NCBI RefSeq assembly: GCF_007565055.1
Contig: NC_044568.1
Coordinates: 38,343,156-38,407,155 of the forward strand
DNA: 64,000 nucleotides
Direction: 5' to 3'
Origin: Rhinopithecus roxellana
Taxonomy: Eukaryota; Chordata; Mammalia; Primates; Cercopithecidae
Both the position numbers and the translations under genes were made by a program. Below are positions 57,797 through 64,000 of this stretch, piece by piece (the first letter of the stretch is position 1; every line of letters starts with the position of its first letter). Below the pieces are notes generated by a model, which was not told the origin of the DNA, searched no databases, and saw only the letters and a list, made by a program, of their open reading frames with translations.

Positions 57797-58889
57797 GATT
57801 AGCTGGCACACAGATTCTAGTAGACAAGAATGTATAAGTTCACACCCAGAATCCTCGCCACCTACAGCATTCTCAGAGCCAAGTGTCTCCTACATGTTGA
57901 CGTCCTTTCAAAAGTCACCATGTCCCCACTGAACCCTTCCTTCTCCATTCTAAATTAGCCGTATCACCAGCTGCTCTCACAACACTATTTTATTTTTTTC
58001 CAGAGACTTTATAACATTCTAACATTATTTGTTCATTCATTTAGTGTCTCTATCCTCTAAGAGAACGTAGACATTGTTTGTAGCTGTTGTTTTAAAAGGC
58101 ATCCAGGATTTCATTTTTATTCAGTATTATAAGACCAACAGATCAAGAGAGAATAGTCACTGAAAAGACTGTTAGTCAGAGTTCCCAAGAGAAGAAGACG
58201 TGCCAAGGTGCACAGGGCTACACAGGGAAGCACCAGGGTCGGGTCAGAAGGCAGAAGGAGCAAGAAATGTGGGAAAAAGATTTTATTGTAGTTTTCTTGG
58301 GAAGAAATGGGCCAAGCAGGGTAAGCTGCTGAGCAGATCCAGGGTTAGACAGTTTGAATAATTTAGGCAGGCTCTGTGCTGTAAGGGTGCTCTCTACTTG
58401 TCTATTATCGAATGCTGGGATAATCCAGGGCAGGAGGATAGTGTTCTAGACTGCAGGAGCCTGAATAAAGGAGGCAGGTTGGACTATGGACTCAGAATTT
58501 TCTGGTTTGCATATCAAAGATGAGCTTACAGGCAAGTTGTTTGTTATCTCTACAAATTAGTTAATCCCGAAGGGCACCATTCATTTGTTTCATGAGGCCT
58601 CTGGATGTCAAAGAATTACAAAATATAGAAAATAAAAATCATGATTAATACAGGTGTATTCCTACTGCTTAAACAGTCCCTGGAAAATATCAACAAATAT
58701 TTGCTGAATGAATTAATTCACAACATTGTCAAAATTCATGCATTTAATATAATCATTTATATTATTTTAGCGATTTATTTTAAATTTCACCAAAAGGGCA
58801 CCATAAATCTCCATTTTTTTGACAGATTCCTAAGAAAGGGAAAGTAAGGATTAATGCCTTTATAGCTATTTGAGCCTTGTCCAATATAC
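57797..58889. other. Non-coding DNA, part possibly LTR-like
   Basis: About 58170-58600 is GC-richer than its surroundings and starts 'gttagtcagagttcccaaga', an LTR-like phrase. The family is not resolved. The rest is unassigned. Confidence 0.4.
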
Positions 58890-59141
58890 CATTTTCTTTT
58901 TACTTTTATTTTAAGTTCAGGGGTGCATGTGCAGGTTTGTTACATAGGTTAGCTTGTGTCATGGCAATTTGTTGAACAGATTATTTAATTACCCAGGTAT
59001 TAAGCTTAGTACCCATTAGTTATTTTTCCTGATCCTCTTTCTCCTCCCACCCTCCACCCTCCAGTAGGCCCCAGTGTGTGTTGTCCCCTCTATGTGTCCA
59101 TGTGTTCTCATCATTTGGCTCCCACTTATAAGTGAGTATAC
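58890..59141 (-). mobile_element. L1 3' UTR fragment, reversed
   Basis: 'ttttattttaagttcagggg', 'tttgttacataggttagctt', 'gtgtccatgtgttctcatca', ending 'cccacttataagtgagta'. It is a 5'-truncated L1 tail of about 250 bp. Confidence 0.9.
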
Positions 59142-59883
59142 CCTGTTTTTTAAAAGATTGCTTCCTCTGCATTGCTTTAGACACACAAAACATAATACAT
59201 TTCTCTATACATGTTAATTTCTAATCATGTAGAATAAATTGAAGTCATATGTGGATTCTAGATAATTGAAAAAAAGAGGTTCTGTGGGTTTCCCACTTCC
59301 TTAGACCTGTCCCAGGCCTCCAAAATGTGTTCCTTTCACAGAAACATATTAAGAGTTCCCTTGGATAATAGTAGTCTAGTATCTTTCAGAACAATCTTTC
59401 CACTGTGAAAATCTAGACAAATATATTTTTAATTAACTTGAAGATATAAGAGAGCTACCAAGGCAATGAGAATTTGTAGGGCAAATTTGTAGGGAATTTT
59501 CTTCCGGAAAAAGAGCAGAGCAAGAAAGGTGAAACTGATGTATTACACCACACTTCCTCTCCAGGCAATTGCTAAGTGTAAAGGTGGCAGGTAAGAAGCG
59601 TTAAGGTTAAGCAAAACTTTTGCTAGACTCATACAGCCATGGAACAATGATAAGAGATTAGAGACCAAAAATAAGAAAAGGTTTTTACATTTTTTGTTGC
59701 CCATAGAAGCTTTACATACTATGATCCCAATCACTAAAACTATGATTTGATCAAAATTCTAGAATAACTTGTACGCTGAAGCCTAGATACCTATCAGAAG
59801 AAAAATGAAAACATATTGGAAGACCATAATATACAGAGATTCAACTTGTCTCTACATTTTAAATAAACAGTCTCATTTCCAGG
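59142..59883. other. Unassigned non-coding DNA
   Basis: No recognisable content. It ends at the 5' boundary of the mini-L1. Confidence 0.4.
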
Positions 59884-59893
59884 CAGGGAGGGG

Positions 59894-59902
59894 CCAAGAT
59901 GG
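59894..59902 (+). promoter_or_regulatory. YY1-type site at mini-L1 start
   Basis: CCAAGATGG sits about 10 bases into the element, matching the conserved L1 YY1 position. Activity is not known. Confidence 0.55.
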
Positions 59903-61320
59903 TCGACTAGAAACAGGTGCAGTCAGAGGCTCTCACCAAGAACAAAAACAGCGGGTGAATCCTGCCCTGGCAACTAAGGTATTCAGGTTCTCTCCTTAAG
60001 ACTGACTAGGAAGTTGATGTCACCCATGGAGAGTGAGTAAAAGTAGGGCGGAGCAACAGCCCACCTGGTAGCCACACGGGGAAAGGGGAGCTCCTACCCG
60101 CAGCAAAGGGAGGCGGTGAGTGATTGTGCTAACCCACTTGGAAAGCCATGCTTTATCCACAGATCTGTGCAAACTGTGGCAAGGAGATCCCTTCGTGAGC
60201 CCACGCCACCAGGGTGTTGAGTCCCAAGCACAGTGCTGTGCAGCATCTCAGTGGACACTTAGCTGGAGACTGCCTAAGACTACCAAATTCCTGGGGAGGA
60301 GGGGCAGCTGCCATCCCTTTGCCTACCTACTGCCTAAGACAACTGAGCTCCCGGAGGAAGGGGTGGCCACCATCACTGCGGGTCCAGTCTGCTGTTTTCC
60401 CCTGCTGGTGCCGGAGAAAACTGGGTGGTTTGGACCCAGAAGAAATTCCTCACAGTGCAACACAGAGACTGTGGCAGATGGTGGCCAGACTCCCTCTTTA
60501 GGCTGGACCTGGCCCCATCCCTCCTCACTGGGTGGGGCTTCCCTGCAGGAATTTCACCAACTCCAGCCAGGGGGTTATGAACAGAACTCTGTTCTCCCTG
60601 GGATGAAACCCCTGGGGGAAGGGATGACCATGGTCTGTGCGGATCAGTGGACTTAGTCTTTTCCCCTGCTAGCTCTGAGGAATCCCAGCAATCCAGATGA
60701 ATGTGATTCCCCTGAGTGCAGTGCACCCCCTCCACCAAGAGGCAGCCAGAGTGCTTCATTAAGCTGGTCCCTGATCCCGTGCCTCCTGACTGGACAAAAC
60801 TCCCAAACACGGGTCACCAGATACCTCATATGGGAGCGTTCCCATTGGCATCAGGTCAGTGCCCCTCTGGGATGGAGCTCCCAGAGGAAGGAGGAGGCAA
60901 CCATCTTTGCTGTTTTGCAGCCTCCACTAGTGATGCCTCCAGGGGTGGGAGGGACCCAGGAAAACAGGGTCTGGAGTGGACCCCCAGCAAACTGCAGCAG
61001 CCCTACGGAAGAGGAGCCTGACTGTTAAAAGAAAAACAAACAAACAGAATGCAACAACAGCATCAAAAAAGTTCCCACAAAAAACCCATCCAAAGGTCAG
61101 TAGCCTCAAAGATTGAAGATAGATAAACTCTGCATTCAGAAATTGTGGTACATATACACCATGGAATACTATGCAGCCATAAAAAGGAATGAGATCATGA
61201 CCTTTGCAGGGACATGGATGGAGTTGGAAGCCATTATCCTAGGCAAACTAATGCAGGAACAGAAAACCAAACACCCCATGTTCTCACTTAGAAGTGAGAG
61301 CTGAACAATGAGAACACATG

Positions 61321-61362
61321 GAGGGGAACACAGGGAGGGGAACACAGGGAGGGGAACAACAC
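61321..61362. repeat. Triplicated 14-bp unit in the mini-L1 3' UTR
   Basis: GAGGGGAACACAGG is present twice in full and a third time in part ('gaggggaacaacac'). Related L1 copies in this window carry a single version of this region. Confidence 0.85.
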
Positions 61363-61556
61363 TCACTGGGGCCTGCAGGTGGGATGGGGAAAGGGAGAAT
61401 ATCAGGAAAAATGGCTAATGCATGCTGAACTTAATAGCTAGGTGATGAGTTGATAGGTGTAGCAAACCACCATGGCCCGTGTTTACCTATGTAACAAACC
61501 TGCACATCCTGCACATGTAACTTGGAACTTAAAATTAAAATAAAATGATCACCAGA

Positions 61557-62462
61557 CATATTAAAATATATTACCACATTCTGTAGAAAAAATAGACAAT
61601 AAGAATGAAATCACAGTTGATCAAGATAATAAAATTAAAATACTTTTAATGAATATACTAAAAAAAAAACAAAAAAATGAAAAATCCAAAAAATTTTAAA
61701 ATCCAAAATAAAAGTCCATGGAACAAAAATTAAAATGTCTTAAATAATTTGAAAACATATAGGTAATCCTGCAGAGAAAATTAGTGATATTTAAAAATGC
61801 CAGAAAAAGACCAAACTCAAGCATAAAATGAGAATGAATAGTGGAAAATTGGGGAAAGGGAATAAGAGATAGTGGTTAACGGGTTTCCAAAACTGATGAA
61901 AGATATTCACATCTATATTCAAGTACTCTTACTAATTCTAAGTCATCTGAGTGCACTCCAAGATTACAGCATCTTTAGGAAAATAAAAGACAACGAGAAA
62001 ATCATAAGGGTAACCTTCAAAGAACAACAGTAAAATGGATTTTTTCTTCTCATTCAAGATAAAGGGAATTAGACAGCAATGTAGTTAATATCTTCAAATG
62101 TCTAACAAATGGATATTGATTTATAAAACAAAAATACAAGTATTTGTGCACATATATGTGCACATGATGTTTGTATATATAAAGTATGTAAGTATACGTG
62201 TACCTCTCTGTAAAGTAATATTGTATTGTATATAAAATACATAGTGCAGTACTTTAAACAACACTGTTAAAGAGAAGAGAAAATAATGAAGAGGGTCATA
62301 AGAAGGGCTTTAGTGATGCTAATATTTTTTACTTTTAATTGCATTTTTTGCCTAAATGGCTATGCCAGATTTGTGATAATCTTCTCAAATCCACACTTCT
62401 CACTTTTACAATTCTCTACAGATATATTTATATAAAAGATTTATTTTAAAAACAGTGTATCA
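61557..62462. other. A-rich non-coding DNA
   Basis: A-rich with ATAT and TGTATAT stretches near 62140-62245. No gene or named element. Confidence 0.45.
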
Positions 62463-62823
62463 GGGTTGGATGTGGTGACTCCTGCCTGTAATCCCAGCAC
62501 TTTGGGAAGCTGAGGCAGGCAGATGGCTTGAGTTCAGGAGTTCAAGAACAGCCTGAGCAACATGAAAAAACACTATTTCTACAAAAACAAAAAACAAAAT
62601 CCGTATCTATATAGAGAGACATACATTGATAGAGATAGATAGATATACCTATAGATATAATTAAAAAGGCATGGTGGCATGCACCTGTAGTCCCAGCTGC
62701 ACCAGAGGTTGAGGTGGGAGGATTACTTGAGCTCAGGAGGTTGAAGTTGCAGTGAGCCAAGGTCATGCCACTGCATTCCAGCCTGGGCAACACAGTGAGA
62801 CCCCATCTCAAAACAAAAAAAAA
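62463..62823 (+). mobile_element. Old Alu (AluJ-like) with expanded inter-arm linker
   Basis: The left arm starts 'gggttggatgtggtgactcc' and ends at 'ctacaaaaac' near 62588. The right arm starts 'ggcatggtggcatgcacctg' near 62669 and ends 'ccccatctcaaaac'. Instead of the usual short A-rich linker there are about 80 bases. These include about 60 bases of GATA/TATC-like repeat (62601-62660). Confidence 0.92.
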
Positions 62824-63776
62824 GATATATTATGACTGTCATCTTCTTTTTCCAATCTTTGTATTCCTCCCTTCCCACAAGCCTAGATTTGATACGACTT
62901 TTTCTCATTTATATCACTCTTATGCATGCCAACATTTTTATTGGTAAAATATATTGTTTTAATACCTATAAATGTAAATACATGTACCGTATTGTATAAA
63001 CATATGTCACAGAGAATTTAGAGGCTCTAGGAAGACTCAGGGGAAAAAAGCCAAGGCAAGCTTAAAGATAAATTTTAGGATTAAAAAGGGGAGCCACAAG
63101 AAGTAGCGGATGGAGATGGCAGTAGAAAGATGACCAGAAAAAATGGAAACCCAGTAATATTTATGTGTGTGTGTGTGTGGGGGGGGGTTTCTTAATGGAG
63201 AGGGTTGTGCATTTAATCTTCGGATCTTCGAGAGCCTTCACTGGGCTCTTAACTTGAAGCCACATGAAGTGACATCTACAGGAATGTTCTGAAGGTGGGA
63301 ATTAGAATTGCCTCACCACTCTCCCAGGGAATTCATACAAGCTGAGCTCAGTAAAGGAACCAAGGGTATGGTTGAAGCTCTGAAAACACCTCTATTTGAG
63401 ATATCCTTCATCAGCAATCTCTCTAAAAGGTTGACTCATTTCACGTATCCAAAAGCTTTGTGCCCTGAATAAAGCAAGAGGAGTTGTGCGGCCTTCTGAC
63501 ATTGTACACTGAGATAGTGTCTTCAGAATTTGTTTAAAGTTTTTCATATATATATATATGAAATACTTTATTGGTTTTGTGGTCCTCTCCTCTAGCTTAT
63601 AGGTACTTTCGCTTCTGATGTCTGTGTCTGGCTATTCAGAGGATTTCCTGGAATGACTGGAGGCAATCTGTCATCCTCATCTACAAAGGTAGACCTGTCT
63701 GGAAATCTACATATCACAAAGCATCCCAGTGAGGCGTTGCTCTTAGTCAATGACTGGTTAATACAAAAGTATTATT
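62824..63776. other. Unassigned DNA with a GT/G tract and an AT palindrome
   Basis: A (GT)n followed by a G9-10 run lies at 63163-63187. A perfect 22-bp palindrome with TTTC/GAAA ends lies at 63542-63563. No gene is recognised. Confidence 0.5.
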
Positions 63777-64000
63777 GGGCTCAAGCCTGTAATCCCAGCA
63801 CTTTGGGAGGCCGAGACGGGCGGATCACGAGGTCAGGAGATCGAGACCATCCTGGCTAACACTGTGAAACCCCGTCTCTACTAAAAAATACAAAAAAATT
63901 AGCCGGGCGAGGTGGCGGGCGCCTGTAGTCCCAGCTACTCAGGAGGCTGAGGCAGGAGAATGGCGTAAACCCGGGAGGCGGAGCTTGCAGTGAGCTGAGA
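63777..64000 (+). mobile_element. Young AluY (Old World monkey YR-like), runs off window end
   Basis: It starts at 'gggctcaagcctgtaatccc', so the first dozen or so Alu bases are missing. It keeps intact CpGs ('ggccgagacgggcggatcac', 'ccgggcgaggtggcgggcgc'). The right end is cut by the window. The frame 63653-63859 runs into it and is not a gene. Confidence 0.95.

Larger units (their letters stand above)
59884..61556 (+). mobile_element. Internally deleted mini-L1 (5' UTR joined to ORF2 C-terminus/3' UTR)
   Basis: It begins with the L1 start containing CCAAGATGG (59894-59902) and carries about 1.2 kb of 5' UTR up to 'agattgaagatagataaac' near 61131. After about 9 unassigned bases it jumps into the end of ORF2 ('aaattgtggtacatatacac'), then the full 3' UTR and an A/T-rich tail near 61555. 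ORF1 and nearly all of ORF2 (over 4 kb) are absent, yet both termini are present. The ORF2 piece (61113-61304) shows YIYTMEYYAAIKRNEI. It cannot transpose by itself. Confidence 0.88.

Noticed and set aside
60120..60656. 178-codon plus-strand open frame and a 145-codon antisense frame at 60373-60810
   Set aside because: Both lie in the L1 5' UTR of the mini-L1. The UTR is GC-richer and therefore poor in stop codons. No recognisable protein domain; the position does not match the described short antisense L1 frame near the UTR start.

Overview
The window looks like primate nuclear DNA from an Old World monkey (macaque/baboon type). The evidence is a dense population of dimeric Alu elements, L1 fragments of several ages, and old MIR and L2 relics in an AT-rich, CpG-poor background. 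Three young Alu copies (about 35.1, 47.6 and 63.8 kb) share a variant set that I associate with cercopithecoid AluY (AluYR/YRa-like) rather than human AluY: 'ctcaagcctgtaatcc', 'gggcgaggtggcggg', and 'cggctag' on the antisense strand. The lineage call is inference from those variants. I recognise no functional protein-coding exon, tRNA, rRNA, snRNA or CRISPR array. Open frames over 60 codons fall in Alu, L1 or simple repeats, or in composition-driven noise.

Layout. 1-1.2 kb: 5' UTR of an L1 on the minus strand whose body lies left of the window. 1.2-9.5 kb: AT-rich sequence with L2/MIR relics, one Alu carrying an internal 63-bp tandem duplication, a perfect NRF1-type palindrome and a small cluster of nested palindromes. 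9.5-12.5 kb: an Alu, an L1 3' end, and a MIR split by a MaLR-type LTR. 12.5-25 kb: mostly AT-rich DNA with L1M and L2 relics and a TA/CA minisatellite. 25-32.4 kb: Alus, an L1 3' end, MIR and a long L2. 32.6-37.5 kb: two hairpins, then four minus-strand Alus in 2.4 kb. 40.4-48.2 kb: a decayed L1 (5' UTR, ORF1 and part of ORF2) that is structurally scrambled. 49.7-50.9 kb: an LTR-like repeat, a (CTAT)n array and an Alu. 50.9-59 kb: mostly unannotatable DNA with L1M, Alu and MIR. 59.9-61.6 kb: an internally deleted mini-L1 keeping both termini. 62.4-64 kb: an Alu with an expanded linker and a young Alu running off the end.

The most interesting structure is at 43.9-48.2 kb. A 205-bp unit at 45498-45702 recurs in inverted orientation as two separated pieces. 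A 163-bp piece sits inside the L1 ORF2 (43876-44038) and a 41-bp piece lies 4.1 kb away (48157-48197). The two pieces abut in the source unit, with a one-base gap. This looks like the scar of a two-ended, template-copied repair rather than ordinary interspersed repeats. No genes act together in this window; the biology visible here is genome rearrangement and retrotransposon history.
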